Shown here in pieces: positions 1-5,528 of a DNA stretch of 8,069 bases. The stretch is from Sulfurimonas sp. (GTDB taxonomy: Bacteria > Campylobacterota > Campylobacteria > Campylobacterales > Sulfurimonadaceae). Where the stretch lies: contig JAGGWO010000215.1 of the NCBI GenBank assembly GCA_021157485.1, positions 1 to 8,069 on the forward strand, written 5' to 3'. Position 1 is the stretch's first letter; each line of letters opens with the position of its first letter. The notes beneath the pieces were generated by a model, which worked only from the letters and a program-made list of their open reading frames with translations, had not been told where the DNA came from and did no database searches. A program made the position numbers and the translations under genes.

Positions 1-7
1 AAGAAAT

Positions 8-1204
8 ATGATTAAATTAGCAGCAGGTGCTGCAGCGGTTCTACTAATGAGTACATCAGCACAAGCTGGTTATACAATGAAGAAAAAAGTTGGTGATATT
101 GATACTAAACTAACTTTCTTTGGTTTTGCACAATTAGAGATGGTTGGTGGAGATGGTATGCAACTTAAAAGTGGCACAACTGCTGAAAAAGCAGGAACAA
201 ATGTTGCATTTAGAGCACAACGTATTCGTCTTGGTTGGAAATACCAAGCTGGTAAAGTTCGTGGTAAAGTATTTTTAGACTTTAATGAAAATGCTGAATA
301 TCAAAGTAAAACTGATGGTGCTGCAATGACAAAACTTGTTAAAGATGCTTTTGTATCTTATGTGGCACATCCTGCTTTTATTCCTAAACTAGGTCTTATA
401 AAGATGCCAAATGGTATGGGATTTACTATGCCTGGATGGAATCTTGATATTGCTGAACGTGGTCTTGATAAATCTTTAGTTTTAGAAAGAAATATGGGTC
501 TTATGATTTCTGGTCGTGGTATCGGCTGGGAAGGAAATAAAGTAGATGGTTTTGAAATGGGTCATGAGCGTCCATGGAAAGGTTTCGGATATGATGTTAT
601 GGTAGCTAACCAAGCTAGTAGAAGTGCTGCTGTTAAAGACACTACTAAAATGGGTGGATTATCTTATGCTGTTCGTGGTATGTTTGACTGGACAGAAAAA
701 CTTCATGTAGAAGCTTCATATGCTTTAACTGAAAATGCAGGTGGTTTAGATGATAATGTTACCGTAGGTAATACTGAAGATTATTCAAATGTTAATGTTG
801 GTGTAGATTCTAATTTAGGTGCCTTAAGTTTAAAAGCTGAATATACTGCTGGTCATAATATTAAAGGTGAAACAGATTATGATGAGACTGCAATAACTGC
901 TACAGCTGCTTATTTTGTGCTACCTCAATTAGAGTTAGTTGGTAAATATTTACAAGGTGATGCTGAAAAAGCTGGTGTTTCAACTACGCTAGGAAATACA
1001 TATTTAGGTTTTAATTATTTCCTATCTTCTCCATACCAAGACTTTTCTCGTAAAGCTAAACGTGGAAGAAATCAACATAAAGTTGTATTTAACTACATCA
1101 TAGCAAGTGGTTCAGGTGCGACTGAAGATGCTGCTGATAGATGGAATGGTTTAGGTGGTTATAGAGATAACGCTTTCATAGCACAGTACCAGTTCAAATT
1201 CTAG
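8..1204 (+). CDS. OprO/OprP-like outer-membrane porin, start possibly further upstream
   Basis: This is an outer-membrane beta-barrel channel of the phosphate-selective porin O/P type, for diffusion of small (possibly anionic) solutes. Residues 1-20 form a signal peptide ending in AQA, followed by the mature start GYT. The body alternates aromatic and polar residues with many glycines, contains no cysteine, and ends in QYQFKF; a terminal Phe is the usual signal for barrel insertion. Segments such as FFGFAQLE (about 37-44), FRAQRIRLGW (68-77) and VRGKVFLDF (84-92) match the early strands of this porin family. The reading frame stays open through the seven bases before the ATG, so the true start may lie outside the window. 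No ribosome-binding site can be judged. The next gene begins 26 bp later with no visible terminator, so the porin may head the operon or be read through. The family call is good, but the substrate cannot be read from sequence. Confidence 0.85.
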   Translation: MIKLAAGAAAVLLMSTSAQAGYTMKKKVGDIDTKLTFFGFAQLEMVGGDGMQLKSGTTAEKAGTNVAFRAQRIRLGWKYQAGKVRGKVFLDFNENAEYQSKTDGAAMTKLVKDAFVSYVAHPAFIPKLGLIKMPNGMGFTMPGWNLDIAERGLDKSLVLERNMGLMISGRGIGWEGNKVDGFEMGHERPWKGFGYDVMVANQASRSAAVKDTTKMGGLSYAVRGMFDWTEKLHVEASYALTENAGGLDDNVTVGNTEDYSNVNVGVDSNLGALSLKAEYTAGHNIKGETDYDETAITATAAYFVLPQLELVGKYLQGDAEKAGVSTTLGNTYLGFNYFLSSPYQDFSRKAKRGRNQHKVVFNYIIASGSGATEDAADRWNGLGGYRDNAFIAQYQFKF

Positions 1205-1230
1205 AGACAAATTAACATAAAGGTTGCGCT

Positions 1231-2136
1231 TTGAAGTCACTTCTAATATTTATAGTGTTTTTTCATTCTCTCCTCGCTTATGACTACGCCTTAGAACCAA
1301 CGGAGGTTAGTGAGACTACTCACTGCTTCTTTGGTCTAAGTGAAGTGATGGACGAGCGTAACAATGGAAATATGTCTAACTCCTGTTTTGTTAATATGGG
1401 GACTAGTTATCTTGTTATAGATAGTGGTCCTACATACCAGTATGCTGCTCAAGCATATAAAAAAATGAAAGATATTAAAAATCTCCCGATATCTTACGTC
1501 GTAAACACTCATGTTCATGATGATCACTGGCTTGGTAATAGCTACTATAAAGAGTTAGGTGTCCAGATTATCGGCTCACGTGCGTTTAAAGATGAACCAA
1601 AAGTAGAGATAACTAGAATGCAAAAACGTATAAGTCCTGACGCTTATGCAAAAACAACTCAAGTTTTCCCTACTATACTGGTTAAAGATAAAAAAACTCT
1701 CAATTTTGATTCAAAAAAAGTACAGATTATAAGTGTAAATAAAAAAGCTCATACAGATAGTGACCTTTTAGTTTACATCCCTAGTGAGAAGATGGTTTTT
1801 GTTGGTGATTTAGTTTTTAATGATAGACTACCATCTATAAGAGATGGTAGTCTTACAGGGTGGTTAGCTGCACTTGATGAAGTGCGTCTAATGGATGTAG
1901 AGTATATTATAGGTGGTCATGGTAAAGTAGTGGATAGAAGTTCCATAGATATGACTTATAACTATATAAAAACGCTACGTGAGAGAGTCGCTTCACTTAT
2001 AGAAGATGGTGAAGAGATAGGGGATGTTGTAAATATGGTAACGATGGATAAATTTAAAAATGTAAACTTTTATGACTCTATGCATAGACAAAATGTTGAG
2101 ATAGCTTACAGAATGTTGGAGTGGGAAAGTGAATAA
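1231..2136 (+). CDS. Exported metallo-beta-lactamase-fold hydrolase, SoxH / quinoprotein-relay type
   Basis: A periplasmic zinc hydrolase of the metallo-beta-lactamase superfamily, 301 aa, starting at TTG. AAAGG at 1219-1223 lies 7 nt before that TTG. A hydrophobic signal peptide (about residues 1-16) is followed by the MBL core. All metal ligands are present: the HVHDDH motif gives H94, H96, D98 and H99, followed by H174 (AHTDSD), D193 (VGDLVF) and H220 (GGHGK). The RLPSIRDGSLTGW segment (199-211) after D193 fits the SoxH-like/quinoprotein-relay metallohydrolases, from memory of that group. Members occur near sox or PQQ-enzyme genes; their substrate is unsettled, and thiol-ester-like or sulfur-linked substrates are suspected. 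The last 8 bp overlap the next gene, so translation is probably coupled. A cytosolic glyoxalase II role is unlikely because of the export signal. A 12-bp perfect inverted repeat lies inside the gene at 1825-1853. Confidence 0.85.
   Translation: MKSLLIFIVFFHSLLAYDYALEPTEVSETTHCFFGLSEVMDERNNGNMSNSCFVNMGTSYLVIDSGPTYQYAAQAYKKMKDIKNLPISYVVNTHVHDDHWLGNSYYKELGVQIIGSRAFKDEPKVEITRMQKRISPDAYAKTTQVFPTILVKDKKTLNFDSKKVQIISVNKKAHTDSDLLVYIPSEKMVFVGDLVFNDRLPSIRDGSLTGWLAALDEVRLMDVEYIIGGHGKVVDRSSIDMTYNYIKTLRERVASLIEDGEEIGDVVNMVTMDKFKNVNFYDSMHRQNVEIAYRMLEWESE
1825..1853 (+). repeat. Perfect 12-bp inverted repeat inside the MBL gene
   Basis: AGACTACCATCT at 1825-1836 and its exact reverse complement AGATGGTAGTCT at 1842-1853 are separated by the 5-nt loop ATAAG. 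The stem could form in the mRNA. No T-run follows, so it does not look like an intrinsic terminator. It falls on codons for a probably conserved protein segment (DRLPSIRDGSL), so it may be a by-product of coding constraint. Confidence 0.8.
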
Positions 2137-2503
2137 AATAGTATTAATTTTAATTTTTAGCATAAGTTGGTTGTGGGGAATTGAGCTTCACACTTATAAA
2201 GAGGCTCTTGAGATACAAAAAAAGAGTGGAAAAATAATCATGCTAAAGATAGTTCGCAGTAATTGTCATTACTGTGAAGATATGCAAAAAGCAGTTTGTG
2301 AAAACAGAGAGATGGCTCAGTGGTTAGGTAAACGTTTTATTGTTGCTAAGGTGAACCTTGATAATGAAAAAGCACCACTGGGTATAAAAGTCCCTTTTAC
2401 TCCATCTTTTTACTTTATAAATAAAAATCAAGAGATAGTTAAAAAAATACCAGGTTCATGGAATATTCAAGATTTTAAAGATTTAACAGAGAAAATCAAA
2501 TGA
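2129..2503 (+). CDS. Exported thioredoxin-fold protein with CHYC motif (thioredoxin_7 / SoxW-like)
   Basis: A small periplasmic thiol-disulfide oxidoreductase, 124 aa. It starts at GTG, inside the end of the MBL gene (8-nt overlap); GGAG at 2118-2121 lies 7 nt upstream of the GTG. Residues 1-17 form a signal peptide (MNKIVLILIF..). The active site is C46-H-Y-C49, followed by M52 as in the thioredoxin_7/DUF255-like group. The expected cis-proline is P92 in PFTPSFYF. A third cysteine, C57, lies one to two turns after the active site and has no counterpart in the second thioredoxin of this window (7314-7703). The stop codon overlaps the next start in ATGA. Placement between the MBL and DsrE genes suggests it keeps one of the operon products, or a sulfur-carrier cysteine, reduced. 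SoxW and SoxS are the nearest known roles, by inference. DsbD, encoded 3 kb downstream, is a plausible electron donor. Confidence 0.85.
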   Translation: MNKIVLILIFSISWLWGIELHTYKEALEIQKKSGKIIMLKIVRSNCHYCEDMQKAVCENREMAQWLGKRFIVAKVNLDNEKAPLGIKVPFTPSFYFINKNQEIVKKIPGSWNIQDFKDLTEKIK

Positions 2504-2946
2504 GATTAATCAGAAATTTTACGTTAATTTTACTATCTCTTTGTATATTATCATCTGCAGAGACAGAGTATGCAGAACCAAAACCATCGTTTGATAATCC
2601 AAGAAAGATTGTCTTCTCGATAACTGAAGATACTCCTCATGCTATTGACCATATACTGAGTGTTGCAAGTAATGTTGTTAAGTACTACGGAGTTGATAAT
2701 GTACAAATGAAAATTGTTGCATACTCAAAGGGGATTGTACTTTTACTAAAGAGTCACAGTATTGATGATGCAAAAAGAGTAGATGCTCTGATGCAGTATG
2801 AAGTTGAGTTTATAGCTTGTGGAAATACAATGAAAACTTACGAGATTCAAGAGAGTGAGCTTATAGAAGGCTCAGAAGTAGTTACAGCTGGTGTTGTCGA
2901 GTTACTCGAGAGCGTTAAGAAAGGCTGGACGTATATAAAACCTTAG
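2500..2946 (+). CDS. Exported DsrE-family protein (first of two)
   Basis: A 148-aa protein of the DsrE/DsrF-like superfamily (COG1416-type), which in sulfur oxidisers includes persulfide carriers. Residues 1-20 are a signal peptide (ending LSSA, then ET), so this copy should act in the periplasm rather than the cytoplasm. The fold is recognisable from the first strand KIVFSI (36-41), a helix at HAIDHILSVASNVV, strands VQMKIVAYSKGIVLLL (68-83), and the family signature YEVEFIACGNTM around C107, followed by GVVELLESVKKGWTYIKP at the C-terminus. C107 is the only cysteine of the mature protein and the candidate sulfur-carrying residue. C15 lies within the signal peptide and lacks a proper lipobox. 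The start ATG overlaps the previous stop by 4 nt (ATGA) with a poor Shine-Dalgarno, implying coupled translation. A paralogue lies at 4398-4862. Whether C107 carries sulfur is inferred. Confidence 0.8.
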   Translation: MRLIRNFTLILLSLCILSSAETEYAEPKPSFDNPRKIVFSITEDTPHAIDHILSVASNVVKYYGVDNVQMKIVAYSKGIVLLLKSHSIDDAKRVDALMQYEVEFIACGNTMKTYEIQESELIEGSEVVTAGVVELLESVKKGWTYIKP

Positions 2947-2956
2947 GAGAAAAAAA

Positions 2957-3874
2957 GTGAAGAAAATAATAATATTGGCAGTTGCGTTTATGTGTGCTGT
3001 GTCATTACAGGCAAAAGGGGATTTACACCTTTTTAGTGTGGATAACAAGAGTGGAAAAATTACTCCAACAATGATAGAAAAGGCTTTTACTAGCAACGGT
3101 TTCTCTTTAGGTATAAACTCAGAGATGAATGTACCGTTTAAGAAGCAGTTCCAAAAGACTACATTTAAAGTTTTTACACTTTTAACAGTGTATCATACAA
3201 AACTGTCTCAAGATTTAGTCAAAGCATATCCACAAGCTGGTGTGTTTGTACCGATGGGTGTTGGGATTTATCAAGGCGATAAAGAAGATACTCTCCATAT
3301 TTCGATTCTTACAGCAGAGGCACAAGCTAAGATTTTAGGAACTGATGCAAAGATACTTAAAAGTATTGAGGTTGATACTCTTAAAGTTATAAAAGGCTTA
3401 CTTCCAAATGCAAAACATACTCTTAGTGAAGATAGTTTAAAAGAGTCTCGTGCTTTAGTGACTAAATATGAGTTTGATTTAGATGGTGAAGATTGGGAAG
3501 AGTCTAAAGAAGAGGTAGAGATGTACTTAAAGGGTGGTGCTAAGCCTTTAGGATTTGTTATGCCTGGATCTATTGATTTTAACAAAGAGATGACTGCTAA
3601 TGGTGTTGAGAGTCCATTTGATTTTTATGATACTTTTTCTATCTGTAAACTAAAAGTTATCTACACAGTAGCTCAAACAAGACCAGAAGCATCAGCATTT
3701 GCTCCATGTACTGTAATGGTATATAAGAAAAAAGATGAAGATAAAATCGTGATGGGATTTCCAGCAGTTTATAACTGGCTAAGCTCTGCAAAAGTTGATA
3801 ACAAAGAAGCTCACGCTGTATTAATGAAAGCACAAGAAGATTTTGAGTCTATTTTAGCAGAAATTACAGAGTAA
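2957..3874 (+). CDS. Exported protein with two tandem DUF302 domains
   Basis: A 305-aa periplasmic protein that starts at GTG, 7 nt after a strong AGGAG (2945-2949) and 10 nt after the previous stop. Residues 1-19 are a signal peptide ending LQA. Two DUF302-like halves are visible: one around residues 25-120 (FKVFTLLTVYH.., YPQAGVFVPMGVGIYQG) and one around 195-300 (FYDTFSICKLKVIYT, PEASAFAPCTVMVYKKKD). A charged, acidic linker (about 145-190) connects them. Only the second half keeps cysteines, C230 and C241, at the positions of the family's typical C (after Y-x-I) and P-C. The first half has Thr/Leu and Met there, so the halves look functionally divergent. DUF302 has no established reaction; it recurs near sulfur and redox genes in Campylobacterota and other bacteria. 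It is the last gene of the first operon, ending 8 bp from the stop of the convergent repressor gene. The domain call is firm and the function unknown. Confidence 0.8.
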   Translation: MKKIIILAVAFMCAVSLQAKGDLHLFSVDNKSGKITPTMIEKAFTSNGFSLGINSEMNVPFKKQFQKTTFKVFTLLTVYHTKLSQDLVKAYPQAGVFVPMGVGIYQGDKEDTLHISILTAEAQAKILGTDAKILKSIEVDTLKVIKGLLPNAKHTLSEDSLKESRALVTKYEFDLDGEDWEESKEEVEMYLKGGAKPLGFVMPGSIDFNKEMTANGVESPFDFYDTFSICKLKVIYTVAQTRPEASAFAPCTVMVYKKKDEDKIVMGFPAVYNWLSSAKVDNKEAHAVLMKAQEDFESILAEITE

Positions 3875-3882
3875 ATACTTCT

Positions 3883-4257
3883 TTAACTAACTACAACATC
3901 CTCAAAAAAAAGTGCTCTATTTGATTCAAAGTTATCAACTAGAGTGCTGAAACAACCTCCAAGTTCACGAATAGTCTCTATATTAGGCTCAATATATATT
4001 TTGTTACCTTTTTTCTCCATAGTGATAACATCTGCTTCTCTAAGCTCTTTTAAATGTTTTGAAATTGTAGGAAGAGAAAAATCAAAATGTTCGGCTATTG
4101 TACTTACACAAGTTGCATGAGGACTAACCTTAACATTTGGATCTTTTTTATCAAGTGAGCAGGTATAGCCACCCGTAAAAACATTCTTAAAAATTAAAAA
4201 GCGAGTCTCGTTTCCCAAGGCTTTGAAAATTTTTATTTTTTGCTTCATATCTAACAT
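3883..4257 (-). CDS. ArsR-family winged-helix transcriptional regulator with an insertion carrying Cys
   Basis: A 124-aa DNA-binding repressor of the ArsR/SmtB type. It opens with KIFKALGNETRFLIF and carries the winged-helix recognition region HFDFSLPTISKHLKELREADVI (about 57-78), then a wing ending KGNKIYIEP. The start chosen is the ATG at 4257: AAGGA (4263-4267 on this strand's complement) sits 5 nt before it. An in-frame ATG at 4272 has no Shine-Dalgarno and would be only a few nt from the predicted transcription start. Instead of the canonical CVC metal motif the protein reads CVS (C50), preceded by an insertion of roughly 15 residues carrying C33. C102 lies in the C-terminal helix. Three cysteines suggest sensing of a thiol-reactive signal, persulfide or metal, as in SqrR/BigR or ArsR; this is inference. 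It is divergent from the DsrE-rhodanese pair and convergent with the first operon. Confidence 0.85.
   Translation of the reverse strand: MLDMKQKIKIFKALGNETRFLIFKNVFTGGYTCSLDKKDPNVKVSPHATCVSTIAEHFDFSLPTISKHLKELREADVITMEKKGNKIYIEPNIETIRELGGCFSTLVDNFESNRALFFEDVVVS
3904..3944 (-). terminator. Terminator-like hairpin plus T8 inside the 3' end of the arsR gene
   Basis: Read on the minus strand, CTCTA-g-TTGAT and ATCAA-a-TAGAG form an 11-position stem with one mismatch around an 8-nt loop (3915-3944). Three bases (CAC) later comes a run of eight T (3911-3904). This is the layout of an intrinsic terminator, but it lies before the stop codon at 3885-3883 and the stem is AT-rich, so efficiency is doubtful. 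The T-run encodes Leu-Phe-Phe near the protein end. Confidence 0.35.
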
Positions 4258-4284
4258 GTTTTTCCTTGACATTTTAATTTTAAT

Positions 4285-4314
4285 ATTATACCATACAAGT
4301 AACTATTTAGTTAA
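4285..4314 (-). promoter_or_regulatory. arsR promoter, extended -10
   Basis: On the minus strand a perfect TATAAT (complement of 4285-4290) is preceded by TGG, giving an extended -10. TTAACT at 4314-4309 is a 4/6 match to the -35 box with an 18-bp spacer. Transcription would start near 4278, about 20 nt before the ATG at 4257. The -35 lies within the first copy of the palindromic operator candidate, which suggests autorepression. Confidence 0.65.
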
Positions 4315-4341
4315 ATGCCTAAATATGCATTTAGTTAAATG
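4300..4341. promoter_or_regulatory. Paired palindromic sites, probable ArsR operator
   Basis: Two copies of the same 14-mer lie 24 bp apart: TATTTAGTTAAATG at 4304-4317 and CATTTAGTTAAATG at 4328-4341, with one mismatch between them. The second copy is a perfect 6-2-6 inverted repeat (CATTTA-GT-TAAATG). The first overlaps another perfect 6-2-6 repeat, TAACTA-TT-TAGTTA at 4300-4313. Between them CTAAAT-ATGC-ATTTAG (4319-4334) adds more dyad symmetry. The position between two divergent genes, one encoding a winged-helix repressor, and over its own -35, makes this the likely binding site. Confidence 0.7.
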
Positions 4342-4342
4342 A

Positions 4343-4375
4343 TTTTACATAAATTTTACTCAACTAGGATACTAT
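4343..4375 (+). promoter_or_regulatory. Possible promoter for the DsrE-rhodanese operon
   Basis: TTTTAC at 4343-4348 and TAGGAT at 4365-4370 are spaced 16 bp apart; TACTAT at 4370-4375 is an alternative -10. Neither is a strong match. The site lies directly downstream of the second operator-like palindrome (4328-4341), so a repressor bound there could block it. Some promoter is expected here because the upstream gene is divergent. Confidence 0.4.
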
Positions 4376-4397
4376 GTAAAAAATTAAAGGAGTATAG

Positions 4398-4862
4398 ATG
4401 AAGAAAATATTGATTGTTTTAGCCTTATTAGGTTTGCTACAAGCTGATGATGAGAGTGCTCGTGTTGTTTATGATTTAACAACAAGCAATATTACCAAGT
4501 TTGAGAAAAATATACTTAAAGGTATTGCAATAAATAAAGCGCATTATCAGGGAAGTTTCAAAGAGTTGGAAGCAGTTGTGGTCATTCATGGAGGAGCGTA
4601 TAGGTTTTTTGTAAAAGATATTGAAAAATCTATGTTTAACACAGATTTAAAGCTAGTAGAGGCTTATTCTGATTTAAAAAAGCGTATAGCAATAATGGCA
4701 GATACTTATGAAGTTGAGTTTCTAATGTGTAGAGCTTCTATGCCTAAAAATGGACTTGAAGATGAAGATGTAGTTGAATTTGTAAAAATAGTTCCAAATT
4801 CGACAGTTGGGTTAATAGATAAACAAAATGAAGGTTTTGCTTACATTCCCGTAAGAGATTAA
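4398..4862 (+). CDS. Exported DsrE-family protein (second of two)
   Basis: A 154-aa periplasmic DsrE-superfamily protein, paralogous to the one at 2500-2946. Its start is well supported: AAAGGAG at 4386-4392 lies 5 nt before the ATG. Residues 1-16 are a signal peptide (ending LLQA, then DDES). The fold elements are VVYDLTTS (23-30), a helix around FEKNILKGIAINKAH, strand LEAVVVIHGGAYRFF (57-71), the signature YEVEFLMCRASM with the sole cysteine C111, and a C-terminal GFAYIPV that corresponds to GWTYIKP in its paralogue. C111 aligns with C107 of that protein and is the candidate persulfide-carrying residue. It heads the divergent operon, 13 bp upstream of the rhodanese, which fits a sulfur donor-acceptor pair. 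It is probably controlled by the adjacent ArsR protein. The exact relay role is inferred. Confidence 0.8.
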   Translation: MKKILIVLALLGLLQADDESARVVYDLTTSNITKFEKNILKGIAINKAHYQGSFKELEAVVVIHGGAYRFFVKDIEKSMFNTDLKLVEAYSDLKKRIAIMADTYEVEFLMCRASMPKNGLEDEDVVEFVKIVPNSTVGLIDKQNEGFAYIPVRD

Positions 4863-4875
4863 AAAAGGAAAAAAT

Positions 4876-5340
4876 ATGAAAAAAATATTATTAGCAATCG
4901 CATTACTATTTGCAACGACATTAATGGCTGAGTCTATGGGTAAGATGGAGTTGATAAAACAAGCACAAAAAGAGGTAGGTGAAATATCTGCTAAAAAACT
5001 CAAAAGTTTACTTGATGAAGATGAAGATATTATTGTTCTTGATGTTAGAGAGAGTGAGCAAAGAGCAGAAGGTGGTATCCCGTTTAATGAAATGAATAAA
5101 GAGCAGTTCATATCTATTACTCGTGGAAATTTAGAGTGGAAAGTAAACAAACTGATTCAAGACAAAGAAGTTATGATTGTTACATATTGTCGTAATGGTG
5201 GTCGTGGAGCACTTGCAGCACAAGTACTAAAAAAGATGGGGTATGAGAACGCTACAACTCTTAAAGGTGGATTAAAAGGATGGGCAAAAGCTGGTTATCC
5301 TGTAAAAACTGGATTAGGAAATGTGACTTTAAATAAATAA
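4876..5340 (+). CDS. Exported single-domain rhodanese (sulfurtransferase)
   Basis: A 154-aa periplasmic rhodanese that would transfer sulfane sulfur to or from thiols through a cysteine persulfide. AAAGGA at 4864-4869 lies 6 nt before the ATG. Residues 1-18 are a signal peptide ending LMA. A lysine-rich segment (22-45, GEISAKKLKSLL) leads into the rhodanese fold: IIVLDVRESEQRAEGGIP (52-69, the CH2A-type motif with D56 and R58) and the active loop C105-R-N-G-G-R110, a complete CxxGxR with catalytic C105. The fold ends in NATTLKGGLKGWAKAGYPV, the typical C-terminal signature. All expected residues are intact, so the enzyme is probably active. It is co-transcribed with the DsrE protein upstream, its likely partner. 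No clear terminator follows. Confidence 0.9.
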   Translation: MKKILLAIALLFATTLMAESMGKMELIKQAQKEVGEISAKKLKSLLDEDEDIIVLDVRESEQRAEGGIPFNEMNKEQFISITRGNLEWKVNKLIQDKEVMIVTYCRNGGRGALAAQVLKKMGYENATTLKGGLKGWAKAGYPVKTGLGNVTLNK

Positions 5341-5528
5341 AAATAAGATTACAACTATAATTTTAAATCATCAAGCATACAAATTCTTGCTTATAGAGTT
5401 ATAGTGAGTGATATAGTAATTAGTTTTTAACCAGTAACTTTAATTATGTAAGATATCTTCACAAAAACTACACACAAAAGTGATATACTTTCTTCATTAA
5501 AACCAAACTTCTATATAAGGGTATAAAT
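5341..5528 (+). promoter_or_regulatory. Intergenic region with the dsbD promoter (extended -10 at 5481-5489)
   Basis: This 188-bp AT-rich gap holds no gene-sized frame. TGATATACT at 5481-5489 is an extended -10 (TGn + TATACT). The best -35 (TTCACA, 5458-5463) has a 20-bp spacer and is weak, as is common in this phylum. Transcription would begin near 5496. AAGGG at 5517-5521 lies 7 nt before the dsbD ATG. A small inverted repeat AAGCA/TGCTT (about 5374-5393) has no T-run, so I do not call it a terminator. The operator-like palindrome found at 4300-4341 is not repeated here, so dsbD is probably not controlled by the same repressor. Confidence 0.55.

Noticed and set aside
1231..2136. ETHE1-type persulfide dioxygenase
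   Set aside because: The protein is exported and keeps the full HxHxDH plus H/D/H zinc ligand set; the RLPSIRDGSL segment points to the SoxH-like group instead.
2500..2559. Lipoprotein signal (C15) in the first DsrE protein
   Set aside because: The residues before the cysteine (LSL) do not form a lipobox, and a better signal peptidase I site follows at residue 20.
2897..2909. TCGAGT-T-ACTCGA palindrome in the first DsrE gene
   Set aside because: A 1-nt centre cannot form a hairpin, it lies in coding sequence and nothing links it to regulation.
3882..3890. TTTAACTAA near the convergent stops as a third ArsR operator
   Set aside because: It matches only 9 bases of the AT-rich motif, lacks the dyad and has no promoter nearby.
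4258..4272. ATG at 4272 as the arsR start
   Set aside because: It has no Shine-Dalgarno and would leave a leader of only about 6 nt; the ATG at 4257 has AAGGA at good spacing.
5374..5393. AAGCA/TGCTT inverted repeat after the rhodanese gene as terminator
   Set aside because: Only 5 bp, long loop and no following T-run.
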